Assembly (NCBI GenBank): GCA_030674155.1
Contig: CM060334.1
Span: forward strand, 36,640,532 to 36,704,531
DNA length: 64,000 nucleotides
Source of the DNA: Stramonita haemastoma
Taxonomy: Eukaryota > Mollusca > Gastropoda > Neogastropoda > Muricidae
Direction of reading: 5' to 3'
Positions 11,895-22,856 of the stretch are shown one piece after another. Positions within the stretch are counted from its first letter, which is position 1; every line of letters begins with the position of its first letter. The notes beneath the pieces were generated by a model. It did no database searches. It was not told the origin of the DNA and saw only the letters and a list, made by a program, of their open reading frames with translations. Position numbers and translations under genes: made by a program.

Positions 11895-12610
11895 TCAAAA
11901 ATGACTTTGACCCCCTTCCCCCCCCTCTCTCTCTCTCTCTCTGCATGGGAGGAAAAACAAGACTTTGATATTGGATTTGACCCCTTTTCTCATCTAGATC
12001 TCTTTAACAGAAAATCTCTCTCTCTCCCCTCCCTACCTCCCTCATGGCTTTCACTTCACTTCTCATCTAGATCTAGATCTGTAACTCTGAAAGTGGAAAT
12101 ACAAAACCCCTCTCTCTCTCTGCCATATGGTAGGAAAAGATAAGAATTAGATATTGGCTTTAACCCCTTTTCTCATCTAGATCCAAATCTAGTTCTGCCT
12201 CCAACTCTGAATGGAAATACAAAATGGACTTTTGACATCCCTTTCTCCCTCCCCCACCTCTCTCTCTCTCATATAGTAAAGGGGGGGGGGGGTAAGACTG
12301 ATTTTAGCTCTTGCCTCTTTTTTTCATCTAGATCTAGCTCTCTCGAACTCAAAATGTGGAAATACAAATTTGACTTTGACTCTCTCTCTCCTTCCCTCCC
12401 TCCCCCCTCTCTCTCTCTCTTTCTTTCTCCTTCTCTCCCCCCCCCCCCTCTCTCTCCTCTCTCTATTGTATACAAACAATGTATCTCCTGTATCTATGTA
12501 GTATGTATCCCTCTTCATCTGAATGTACAATTCCCCCCCCCCCCCTTTCTCTCTCTCTCTCTCTCTCCCCCCCCCCCTCTCTCTCTCTCTCTTCCTGTGT
12601 AAGAGAATCA
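11895..12610 (+). repeat. Degenerate CT-rich tandem repeat
   Basis: Units of about 100-130 bp contain (CT)n, TTGGATTTGACCCCTTTTCT and CATCTAGATCTAGATCT motifs, repeated about four times, then long C-runs and CT tracts from 12370 to 12597. Confidence 0.65.
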
Positions 12611-12865
12611 TTTTACAGACCAGCTGCAATACATAAGGTGTATATTAAATCCTGTCTGCTACATACCATCCTACATACCATCCTGTTTGTTTTTTTTCTC
12701 GTTCTTGGAAAATAGCAGATATCAGAGTACTAACAGTATTGTGAGCAAATACTATTTACTGCTTGTCTCCTTTTTTATGAAGAGAAAAGGGGGAGGGGGG
12801 CAAATGCCCCCTTTTTTTTCATTTCGGGGGGCCCAAGGGCCCCCTTTTTTGAAATCCTAGAATCA

Positions 12866-13060
12866 ACAGTGCATTGCGCTGCCATTAAGTGTCTGAAAAA
12901 CGCATCCAACTTTGGCATGGGAGAGAATAGTTATCTTTTAAATCTTTCTGGGAAAAAAGCGAGAGAATATACCAAGAAGGCAGAAAATAGACAAGAAGGA
13001 GGTGACAGGAAGAAAAGGAACAAGGTAGAAACAGAGAAAGAAAATTTCCAGAAGGTGGGG
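12866..13060 (+). repeat. Dispersed repeat F, copy 1
   Basis: The blocks CATCCAACTTTGGCATGGGA, TCTTTCTGGGAAAAAA and AGAAAATAGACAAGAAGGA recur at 25375-25620 (+) and 55720-56010 (-). Confidence 0.6.
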
Positions 13061-13191
13061 ATACTTTTCATACTGATGAATGAATGCCAACATAACTGGC
13101 AATTCTTTTCAGGCTAAGTCTATAGCTTTCCTCCACCATGGCAACCAGTTTCTCATTATATTTTCACATCCCCTGCCCCCCTTTATTTTCA

Positions 13192-13355
13192 GTGCACTAT
13201 CTCGAAATTTACGATTCAGAGTGTCCTTCTGGTACTAAAAAACACCAAGTCCTGCCCAGGCTATTTTCAGTGCTTGAAATATATTGCACTATCTCGAAAT
13301 TTACGATTCAGAGTGTCCTTCCGGTACTAAAAAGCACTAAGTCCTGCCCAGGCTT
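13192..13355 (+). repeat. Short tandem duplication
   Basis: GCACTATCTCGAAATTTACG, GATTCAGAGTGTCCTTC and CAAGTCCTGCCCAGG occur twice in tandem here (about 92-bp period), with a third dispersed copy at 14040-14105. Confidence 0.7.
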
Positions 13356-14329
13356 ACGTGGAGGGTCCAACACAGGGCAGCTGCAGCCCGGAGCCATGCG
13401 GATGTTGGCAAACCACTTCTGCAAGTGTATCTGATGCATTCTTGCTAAGTACCGCACATACCTTGCTGCAGAAATCTGTGCCATTTTTCTGTTCAGTGTC
13501 TGACAGTGCCGTTCCAAAATATATCAGAACAGGAAGATGGATCAAGCGAGATTGATGTAATCTGGCACCTAAGTACATATTTTTTTGTGACCTACCTAGC
13601 CATTTTCTGTAAGCACGTTTACTTGTCATTCAAAGGTCTTGGTTTACTGGAAAGTGCCCTTGAATCTGTAGCCAGTGCAGCTTAAAAAAAATTTGTTTTT
13701 AATAGAAATTTGTTTGATTCAGAAAGTATACTTTATAGAGCAGTGTGCTTTGTAACCCAGAAAATGTCAATTTCATGCTTGTAGGTTCATTTCAAAATCA
13801 GTAAAGTGTTGATGTGTAGACGACAGTTCCAAACGTGTATGATCATTGGGTCACAGGTTGTCGGCACTGTGCCGACATGAATCCTGAACCTCCCAGCTCA
13901 GCTTATTCAGACTTTCACAGAGCCTGTGTTTCTCTCTGTGTATATACACACACACATACATGTTAAAGATCCATGTAATGTCATGGTTTGACAGGTTACA
14001 GAAACCCTCCCCCCCTTTATTTTTGGTGCTTGAGTGATATTGCACTATCTCGAAATTTACGATTCAGAGTGTCCTTCCGGTACTAAAAAACACTTAGTAA
14101 GTCCCACCCATCCTGTAGTGATCAGGCATGAGTCACATGCATTTGTGTGTGTGTGGATGGCCTGCCTGCAGTTTTCAGATTTGTAATTGGTACCTGTTTG
14201 TGATGTAGTTCACTTCTGCAAATGACACTTTGTTAGTTTGTTAAGAGTTAGTTCAGAAACTCCTCATTCTGCCACATAATTAACCCTTTGTTTTTACCAT
14301 GATGTGATTTATTTCATAATCGTCTGCTA

Positions 14330-14612
14330 AGTGCTAACCCTGTGTTGTCGTCGTGATGCGATTTATTTCACAATCATCTGGTATGTTTTAACCTTGTGAT
14401 TTATTTCACAATCTAGTATGTTTTAACCTTGTGTTATCTGTTATCTATTGTGTTCTAACCCTGTGTTATGTTTTAACCCTGTGTTATCTGTTATGTATTA
14501 TCTACTATGTTCTAACCCTATCTTATCTACTATGTTCTAACCCTATCTTATCTACTGTGTCCTAACCCTGTGTTGTTTTCTACCATGTTCTAACCTTGTG
14601 TTTTCTATTATG
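14330..14612 (+). repeat. Short tandem repeat before the last exon
   Basis: Diverged units of about 20-24 bp around TCTAACCCTGTGTTATCTAC end directly at the acceptor of the exon at 14619. Confidence 0.7.
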
Positions 14613-14618
14613 TTTCAG

Positions 14619-14723
14619 GATCTCCTGCAGTCCCAGCCTCCTGGTGCGTGTTCTACAGGGACCAAGTCCTCCGACTCCCTTCGTCCTATACAGTCCCGTC
14701 CCATCCCCACCCCTCCCAAGTGA
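14619..14723 (+). CDS. Probable last exon of the plus-strand gene
   Basis: The exon follows a strong acceptor (TATTATGTTTCAG, ends 14618). In phase 0 it reads DLLQSQPPGACSTGTKSSDS, then LRPIQSRPIPTPPK, and stops at TGA 14721-14723. The Pro/Ser-rich tail resembles a disordered C-terminus. AATAAA follows three bases after the stop, so this is the 3'-terminal exon whether or not it is translated. Translation needs the second frame of the exon at 5361; otherwise this is 3' UTR. Confidence 0.5.
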   Translation, partial: DLLQSQPPGACSTGTKSSDSLRPIQSRPIPTPPK

Positions 14724-14725
14724 GC

Positions 14726-14731
14726 AATAAA
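14726..14731 (+). terminator. Poly(A) signal AATAAA of the plus-strand gene
   Basis: A canonical AATAAA lies directly after the last-exon stop. A GT-rich stretch (TCTGTGTGCTGT, about 14748-14760) follows at the usual distance of a downstream element. Cleavage is inferred near 14745-14755. Confidence 0.65.
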
Positions 14732-14928
14732 GGGATGATTGAAATCTCTGTGTGCTGTCCTGGTCATGATGTGTGGAAGTGAAGCCTAGTGAATTTTTCT
14801 AAGTTTTAAAAAAAAAGCCACCAACCCACCCCTCAGTGGTGGTCGCTTCCGGGTTGACAAATCGAAATATGCCCCACCCTCCCCCGAAGCTACCTTGTTT
14901 ATATAGGGTCCAGGTCCGCGCATTTGAG

Positions 14929-15221
14929 AACTGCTCACTGCCCTCCCCACCAATGAAAATACACCATTTTCCTCCAATGAAAATTCAGCTGAGTAATCTC
15001 GGCTTTACTTGCATGCTTTTTTCCATGTTGCATGCTTTCCTCCTTCAGCTCTTCACTAGCACCCACCCCCAAAAGGAGGGAGGGGGAGAGAGTGCCAGCA
15101 GAGTTGAAGGAGAAAGCATGCAACATGAAGGAAAAAGCATGCAAGTAAAACCATTACTCAGCTGAATTTTCATCGGAGGAAAATGGTGCATTTTCTTTGG
15201 TGGGGAGGGCAGTGAGCAGTT
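14929..15221. repeat. Long imperfect palindrome
   Basis: The left arm (AACTGCTCACTGCCCTCCCC, AAAATTCAGCTGAGTAAT, TTACTTGCATGC, ATGTTGCATGCTTTC) is mirrored by the right arm (GAAAGCATGCAACAT, GCATGCAAGTAA, ATTACTCAGCTGAATTTT, GGGGAGGGCAGTGAGCAGTT). The arms are about 120-130 bp around a 35-40 bp GGAGGG-rich loop. It lies 200 bp past the plus-strand poly(A) signal. Confidence 0.8.
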
Positions 15222-15319
15222 TCCCTCTATCTACAGTCACTTACCTTCTTACCTTTCTGTCTAGCAGCCTCTTTGTGTCTGATGCTTTATCCTGACCACC
15301 CTATATACAGACATCTGCA

Positions 15320-16044
15320 AATAGTAAAGCTACTGTAACACTTTGTCAGCTACACTACAGTAACACTGTCAGCTACTGTACAACATTGTCAACTACATTA
15401 CAGTAACACCGTCAGCTACTGTACAACATTGTCAACTACACTACAGTAACACTGTCAGCTACTGTACAACATTGTCAGCTACACTACAGTAACACCGTCA
15501 GCTACTGTACAACATTGTCAACTACATTACAGTAACACCGTCAGCTACTGTACAACATTGTCAACTATACTACAGTAACACTGTCAGCTACTGTACAACA
15601 TTGTCAACTACACTACAGTAACACAGTCAGCTGCTGTACAACATTGTCAACTACAGTAGCACTGTCAGCTACTGTACAACATTGTCAACTACAGTAACAC
15701 TGTCAGCTACACTACAGTAACACTGTCAGCTACTGTACAACATTGTCAACTACAGTAACACTGTCAGCTACTGTACAACATTGTCAGCTACTGTGCAACA
15801 TTCATTTCATTGCGACTACAGTAACACGGTCAGCTACTGTGCAACATTGTCAACTACAGTTACACTGTCAGCTACTGTGCAACATTGTCAACTACAGTAA
15901 CACTGTCAGCTACTGTACAACATTGTCAACTACCGTAACACTGTCAGCTACTGTACAACATTCATCACATTGTCAACTACACTAACATGTTGCCAGTGAT
16001 GACTACCATTGGCTATCGTCTGCTACTGTAACATGTCAACTACT
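15320..16044 (+). repeat. Minisatellite, first block
   Basis: Units around CAGCTACTGTACAACATTGT, CAACTACACTACAGTAACAC with variants. Related short blocks reappear at 16745-16795, 17140-17290, 18897-19095 and 20350-20465. Confidence 0.85.
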
Positions 16045-16744
16045 GCACGGGTGATTTTCACAATTTTTTTTTCATTACTGAACTTTTTTGTAAAACCACA
16101 GCCAGATTATACATGCTAGTCTTACTATATGAGTAACAGACCAAAGCAACCATCCTTTTACTGGTTTTACAGTCAAAATTTGGAAAATTACAGTGGATGA
16201 GCTTAAAGGAAAGGTGTGACTCCTCCCCCACCTAAAAAGCAGGGGTCAGGGGGCTGTGCCTCTTTCTCATGAAATGAAAACCTACCATGTGTGAAAATGT
16301 CTAAATATCTTTCTCATACAAAATCAACAACAGTCAAGAAAAACAGTTGGAAGCATTGTTGTGCGAGCCTGAGCACCATTGCTTTCAGGCAAATACGTTT
16401 TATCACACGCACAGCGTTTATTTGTTGCAAAATTAATCTTGCCTACAAACTCAGCTTTTGTCAGTTACGCAGGATTTAATGCTTAACTGCTGCTGTTGTT
16501 TTTTTTTTTACTTTATTGTTTATAACTCAACAGTCTAAAATGATTGATGGACAACTACCAAGACACTGCGCATGCACCAAATTAATAATTACTTCCCTTA
16601 GACACTTTGTTGTCGGCTGTTAGTCATTTTCAACAGGATTCAAAGTCCTGAACCTAATATTTCTTTTAATTTTAAAACGATTTTTTTATTCTGAAAACTG
16701 CCAATACAGAATTCTGTTTAAAAGGGAAGGAAAATCACCCATGC
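16045..16744 (-). mobile_element. TIR element, short copy (700 bp)
   Basis: The ends are GCACGGGTGATTTTC (16045-16059) and GAAAATCACCCATGC (16730-16744). TACT is duplicated at 16041-16044 and 16745-16748. Removing the element and one TACT restores GTCAACTACTGTAAC, the minisatellite consensus. Internal blocks match the 9510-11094 element in inverted order (TGCGCATGC near 16568; CACCTAAAAAGCAGGGGTCA near 16229). Confidence 0.75.
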
Positions 16745-16794
16745 TACTGTAACACATTGACAGCTATTAAAAACACAAACTACAGTATTGTTTT

Positions 16795-17100
16795 GTATTT
16801 TCTGCATGAAATTCGGGCACCTATCCCCGGGGAGAGTGGGTCGCCACAAGAGCAGTGCTTCCCTTTTTTTTTTTGTCTTCTTTTCCTCTCTGTAACTGCA
16901 TCTGTTTCCCTGTTTGAGTCGATTTTTACTACAGAATTTTACCAGGGACAACTCTTATCATGGTTTGCTTTTCTTTTTTTTTTTTTTAACAAGCGCTCAA
17001 TAATTTTGTGTGAACACACAAGACCTCGCTTAATAGTCTCATCTGAAAGATTAGCACCCAGACCACCACTCATGGTCTAGTGGGCCTAAATGTGGATTGA
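16795..17100 (-). mobile_element. SINE-D copy, minus strand
   Basis: Read on the minus strand it starts with CCACTAGACCATGAGTGG and has CAGATGAGACTATTAAGCGA, and ends with GCCCGAATTTCATGCAG. The same order occurs on the plus strand at 42480-42885. Confidence 0.6.
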
Positions 17101-17299
17101 ACACACTTCAAACCTGGACTTTACCACAAGACTATGGATCCATTTAACATGTTGACACTTACAGTTAACATCAGCTACAGAAACACGGTCAGGTGATCCA
17201 ACACGTTGACACTGTAACACTGTCAGCTATCATAACACTGTCAGTACTGTAACATGCTGTCAGCTACTCTAACACACTGTCGGCGATAGTTACACGTCT

Positions 17300-18900
17300 A
17301 CTAAAAAATAAAAAATAAAAAGCACAACACTGATACCAACATTTTGAAGAATTTTAGACCTGCCTCTAACTTACCTTTCGTCTCAAAAGTCCTTGAAAAA
17401 GTTGTTCTGGAACAGCTTGACAACCACCTTCATCCCAAAAATCAGCCTGCCTATTGCGCCAACCACAGCACCAAAACCACCTTAGTCCACACGTACACCT
17501 AAATACACCTCTAGTCTCTTCTGATGCAGGAAAAAATTCCCCTTCCATTCTTCTTGACATCTGGAGCCTTAGACACTATACATCACTCAATTCTTTTTCA
17601 TTTCCAAAATAAATATTTTATGGAACAGCCCTCACCTGGTTTACTTCATACCTCTTAGACCAATTCCAAACAGTTATTGTAAACAAAATTCAAAATCTGA
17701 TCAAATGTGACATTTAATTAATGGCACAATTATTTTTTATCCATTTATCATGTTTTCTGTACCACATTGAATTGATAACTCCCCCGACTTTCTATTTCTA
17801 ATAAATAATAATTCACCTATCCATTTGATAAACCGCCATCAGATCAATCATCTTTTGTATGCTGACGATACTCGGCTTCAATGCAGTGATACTTTTGAAC
17901 ACCTTCCTTCCCTGTTGATAAATATGTCTTACTGCCTTCAAGACATTCAAAACTGGATGACTCGGATCGAGTTACAGCTAAATGCTAATAATATCAAAGG
18001 CATGCTCATATGGACTGAACAAAAATTTTCCTCCATCACTAAACTTCAATAGAATTTGGCAATCCATCATTTCCTTTGTACAGCTCAGTAAAGTACTTAG
18101 TTGCAGCTTTTGATAACACACTCTCATTGAAAAAAATCATCACCCACACCTGCCAGTCCTGCTACTATCATTTTCAGCACATAAGCGCAATTCGCAATGC
18201 AACCCCAAGCTTGTCACAACTTATTCTTTCAAATTTAACCTACTATAATTCTCTTTTGGCTGATCTACCAGCATTATCCATCCACTTCCTTCAAAGTGTA
18301 CAAAACTCTGCAGCTAAACTTAACCTAAGAAAAAAAATTATGAACACATCACTCTTCTTTTTCGATCTCTTCACTAGCTGCCCATCCCACAAAGCTAGTG
18401 AAGTTTAAGATAATTACTTTCTGCTTCAAATGTCTCCACTAATCTGCACCCTCTTTTCTCTGTAACTGTCTTCATCTGTACTCTACATCCTGTTCCCTTC
18501 GTTCAGCTGCATATACTTTGTGCTTTCTAACACCCAGATTCAAACTACTGCTGGTCTGCACTCCATCTCGGATTCTGGTCCATCCACCTGGAATTGCCTC
18601 CCTCTCTCCCTCTACCAAAAGCCTACATTAGATACTTTCAAATCCAACCTCAGAACACTTATTTCCCACCTGAGATCTACCCCTTGTATCTTGTCATTTC
18701 TTTTCAACAACCACCTCCATCTCCACCACCCTGCCAAAGTGTGTGTGTGTGTGAAAGTATAAATTTGATATCTGTTAAGAATCCTGTAATTTGTGGTGGT
18801 TACATGCGCGTATTATGATTTGAATGCAAGCTGTGTGATAATGTTTGCTTTACAAGATTCAGCGCTATATAAATTCCATACATTTGCATTATTATTACTG
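17300..18900 (+). mobile_element. Degenerate L2/CR1-like LINE, reverse transcriptase 3' half
   Basis: Plus-strand fragments in several frames read VLEKVVLEQLDNHLHPKNQP, an eroded motif A (LDTIHHSILF), HLLYADDTRLQCSD (the YADD active-site motif; 17842-17883), DIQNWMTRIELQLNANN, and the clade-typical GPSTWNCLPLSLYQKPTLDT FKSNL C-terminus (about 18570-18660). The tail CAGCGCTATATAAATTCC then ATTATTATT is L2/CR1-like and recurs at 28483. Stops and frameshifts show it is dead. Confidence 0.75.
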
Positions 18901-19095
18901 TACCATGTTGTCAGCTACTGTACCATGTTGTCAGCTACTGTACCATGTTATCTACAGTAACACTGTCAGCGTAGCAGTTGTCAACTACTGTAAGCTACTG
19001 TAACACTGTCAGCTACAGTAACACTAAGCAACTGCAACATACTGTAACACACCATAAGCTACTGTAACATACTGTCAGTGACTGTAACACTGTCA
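18897..19095 (+). repeat. Minisatellite, block after the LINE
   Basis: CTGTACCATGTTGTCAGCTA units resume directly after the LINE tail. Confidence 0.7.
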
Positions 19096-19259
19096 ACAGT
19101 AAAACTTAGACATGGGATTTTGCTCACCCAAAAAAAAAGAGGAAATTTTCATCAAAGACCAAAAAAAAAAGAGAAAAACCCAACCAGCAATATTGTGGCT
19201 GTCACAATAGTGCACATAATCACTTTTGACAGCCTCCATTCTAAAAAGCTTTACCCTAT

Positions 19260-19395
19260 TAGTCAAATATCTGATCAAATGTGACACTTGATTGATGACA
19301 CAATTTTTTTTTTTTTGTCTGTTTATCATGTTTTCTGTACCACATTGAATTCATACCCCCCCCCCCCCCCCCCCCCTTTCTAATTCTTTTTTTTG
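19260..19395 (+). repeat. Copy of a LINE-region segment with poly(C) and poly(G)
   Basis: ATCTGATCAAATGTGACA, TTTATCATGTTTTCTGTACC and ACATTGAATT repeat the stretch at 17690-17785. Runs of C (19358-19377) and G (19395-19406) follow. Confidence 0.6.
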
Positions 19396-19674
19396 GGGGG
19401 GGGGGGAGAGGGTCCCTTCTAACACCGAGTATTATGTGGACAAACATCCTGAAGAGAGAAACAGTAATAGATCTAGATCTATCTGCACTACATAACACTT
19501 AACATCCATGTGGGGGGGGGGGGGGGGGGACCAAATTAACACACAAACAATGCAAAAACATAACAGCAAAAACAAAATGAAAACACACGCTACAACCTAG
19601 AATAAGCAAACATCCCCCCACTCCCCACCCAGCACCACTACTGTGGGTAAACACCACCATAATCCATCACGATC

Positions 19675-19679
<5 letters not shown>

Positions 19680-19718
<39 letters not shown>
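19680..19718 (+). repeat. (CA)n microsatellite
   Basis: About 19 CA units. Confidence 0.9.
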
Positions 19719-19721
<3 letters not shown>

Positions 19722-20345
19722 CATGCACACACAAATGGGTGAACACATTTTGGAGGGGTTAATTCCCAGTTTAAGTCTGCAGAACTAAAACACTTCATGA
19801 TGATTGCATTTCATTTATTTTCTAATCTTTTCCAAGCCTTTAAATTCCGCAGAGGTACAAAATTGCCTCTGTTGGAAGCATAATTTCTTGAATTCAAGTT
19901 CTCTTGTCAAAGGTCTTCGAAAGAAATAATTACGTCCGACATCATGTTATTTTCCCAATATTTGCCACAGCAAACCTTAGGTATCTTCGGAACATTATTG
20001 TGTTTTACATCGACTTAGGCCTCTGCGTAAAGGGATTTCTGATTGGTCAATTTATTTTTTAATAATATAATAATAATAATAATAATAATGCTGACCAGTT
20101 TCTCAATGTTATTTACATTCAGAGAATGCTTGCATACGTCAGAATATAGGCCTAGGTCAAATTCTAAACAGTCGAAGATGCTGGGCTTTCTCTGATCATT
20201 TTGAATGCTGTTTGCGTGAACGTTTGACCAGATGGCGGAACGGCAGATTTTTTTTTTTTTAAAACAGTGGGGGGAAATTTAAACGGGAGATATGGATGTA
20301 CTAAAGGGGGAATTCCACCAAAAAAATGGAGAAATCACATGCATG

Positions 20346-20465
20346 AAGACTGTCCACTACAGTAACATGTCAGCTACTGTTACATGATGTCAGCTACTGT
20401 AACAGGTCTGCTGCTGTAACACTGTAGGCTATAATGACACACTGAATTGTCAGCTACAGTAGAGT
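20346..20465 (+). repeat. Minisatellite, last block
   Basis: GTCAGCTACTGTTACATGAT and variants; the right-hand end of the interrupted array. Confidence 0.65.
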
Positions 20466-20763
20466 AACACCCTATCCTCTAAAGTACACTGCCTACTGCA
20501 GAAAGACACTGGGATATAACTTATAGCATAATGAAACAGGATGATGACGATGATGATGATGATGATGATGCAGTACAGGGACTGAGAGCAGTGTGTGGAG
20601 GAAGGCCCCACCACCTGTGTGTAGCAGAAGGAAGGAAGGAAGGTGTCCACAGGGTCAGCATGGAATGAACACACACTGCCCTTGCTTCTGGACACGGCTT
20701 CACCATGGGGCTACAGGCAGTTTTCATGGCTGCGCTTCTGAGTGTATTCACCCCTGCATGCAC

Positions 20764-20774
20764 ACAACACACAC

Positions 20775-20821
<47 letters not shown>
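20764..20821 (+). repeat. (CA)n microsatellite
   Basis: ACAC repeats with one CG interruption. Confidence 0.9.
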
Positions 20822-20825
<4 letters not shown>

Positions 20826-21122
20826 GCATTTATCATTAAACGATATCAAAATAAATTGTTTTTTTCTTAAAATGTATTTTGTTTTCATCACCCATAACCT
20901 TTTTTTTTATACTCAATGTATTTGATTTTGCCAAGAGAAAATTGTTACACAATAAAGTTTTTGAAAACAAAGGAAGAGTTTGATTTTTATACCAACAACT
21001 GTCAGCTTCTTGGGTGATTTTTTTTCTAGCCATGTTCTCCATGTGAAAAAGAAGACTGCCACCAACAACAGCAGCAACAACAATCATCATCATACCTTGT
21101 TCATAAAACAAGAAACATTGCA

Positions 21123-21500
21123 TTGTTGTCTCTAACTGTTCTCTGCAAATTTTCCCCGACTTTAACTCTGTATTGTAGTCTCTACTTTTACTGATCTCTG
21201 CAAATCTTCCCTGACTTAAACTCTGTATTGTTGTCTCTATTTTTCCTGTTCTCTACAAATCTTCCCACTAACTTGAAACTTGCGCTGCTGTCTCTGTTTT
21301 TCCTGTTCTCTACAAATCTTCCCACTAACTTGAAACTTGCGCTGCTGTCTCTATTTTTCCTGTTCTCTGCAAATCTTCCCTGACTTAAACTCTGTATTGT
21401 TGTCTCTACTTTGACTGTTCTCTACAAATCTTCCCACTAACTGTAACCTTGCATTGCTGTCTCTGTTTTTCCTGTTCTCTGCAAATCTTCTCACTCACTT
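21123..21500 (+). repeat. Tandem repeat, about 57-bp unit
   Basis: Roughly seven units with TTGTTGTCTCTA, CTGTTCTCTACAAATCTTCC and CACTAACTTGAAAC. Confidence 0.75.
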
Positions 21501-21504
21501 CCGG

Positions 21505-22260
21505 GCTTCTCCCTAACTCCTGGACCAATCGCAAGATCATGCACGGAATTGTGCTGAAAGACAATTATCCACATTTGAAATGTGCGTGCACATAATCAGA
21601 TAAAAACTCAACCGAAATATACAGAGTAATCCTAACAAAAAAACAGACCCTATTTCCATTAAATCTGAATAATCGTTGACGCCAAACCTACCAACAACGC
21701 TACAAGCGCATTACAGAAAAAAGTTAGGTCAGGAAAAAGACAGGGCCACCCTAGTAATTGACTTAACACATGTAACACATAATAAAAGTGGATCTAGTTG
21801 TATCAGGATGAACAAAACAAAACTGATCAAACGATAGTCCATAATTTCAACAGACAGAAGAGGGGAAAGATCAAAGCCATTGCTAAACAGACCAACCCGA
21901 GTGGTGAACTAACAGATCAGGGCACACAGCCACCACGGTAGCTGCAGCCCATCATGAGGATGCCAGTTCTGCCACAACGGGCCACAATCTGACAGAACAG
22001 ACAGGAGACCTTCACCTTATCAGGGTCTACATCTATAGGCAGAATGACCTGCATGTGTCACCATAGCACAGCAGTGTACCACACCACATGTCCTGCCTCT
22101 CTCTATGGCCTGTGTCTTCTATGAAGACCGTTCAGCTTACACCGTGCACCACTAATCACTACTGCCTCCTGTACATCATTCAAAGAGAACTTTGTTCCCC
22201 CCTCTTCTTTTTTCCCTCCACCCTAATTTGATACAGAAATCAAGAGTTACATGAATGCTT
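21505..22260. other. Intergenic or 3'-flanking DNA, no gene seen
   Basis: No repeat family or splice-bounded exon is recognised. It lies downstream of the convertase 3' end and could include its distal 3' UTR. Confidence 0.35.
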
Positions 22261-22265
22261 TTCCT

Positions 22266-22271
22266 TTTATT
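22266..22271 (-). terminator. Candidate poly(A) signal of the convertase gene
   Basis: AATAAA on the minus strand 427 nt after the stop codon is the first canonical hexamer I found. The 3' end has no other support. Confidence 0.3.
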
Positions 22272-22697
22272 TCAAATTACTTATAGCCGAACCGACCACA
22301 CAGGCCATCTCAGGGCTGTCGCCTTACTTATTCAGTTTCATGAACTCACCATTCACTTCCAAATCAACGCCTAATCCCTTCGAATATCCAACACCATTGA
22401 CCTAAAAAAAAAAAAAAAAAAAAAGTAAGTTCAATAACACAATACAACCAAAAGATCAGGCTGTGTTAAGGACGCCAGCCATTCCGCTTACTGTATCATC
22501 CCCAGGTTACAGCACCATAACCACAGGGCCTCACAATGAAGCCTGCTGTACCACAGCTGGCCCCTTTTTCTCTCAAAGAGAACTATTGAGAATTCTGGTC
22601 ACCCAGACCTCTCCTAACTATTTGTATGTATATAGATCCAAGGTGAGTTTTATGTGGAAAAGGTGACCCCACAGCTGTGATGAAGAAGTGACGGCAG

Positions 22698-22856
22698 TTA
22701 CCACAGGGAGTAGAAGCTGGCAGAGTACAAGTCGTCCTCCAGGAAGCTGCTGCTCTCCAGCTCTCTCAGCCCTGTGTCCTCATCCTCATCGTCGTCTTCA
22801 AACCTCTCATCGTCTTCCCATGCATCCCTTTCTTCTTCCTCTTCATCATCGTCTGA
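22698..22856 (-). CDS. PCSK1-like: Convertase exon 15: acidic C-terminal tail
   Basis: Acceptor TTTACTGTTTGCAG, stop TAA at 22698-22700; 52 residues. The tail begins [20 protein letters not shown] and ends [18 protein letters not shown]. About half the first 35 residues are Asp or Glu. No transmembrane helix, so the product is soluble; the final amphipathic stretch could serve granule targeting (inference). The exon is rich in GAT/GAC codons and the adjacent intron is GAT repeat. Confidence 0.8.
   Translation of the reverse strand, partial: SDDDEEEEERDAWEDDERFEDDDEDEDTGLRELESSSFLEDDLYSASFYSLW

Noticed and set aside
14330..14612. Interstitial telomeric repeat (TAACCC motif)
   Set aside because: TAACCC occurs once per 20-24 bp unit, not as a hexamer array; it is an ordinary short tandem repeat.
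17366..17560. Minus-strand open frame MSRRMEGEFFPASEETRGVF
   Set aside because: It is the antisense shadow of the plus-strand LINE reverse transcriptase remnant.
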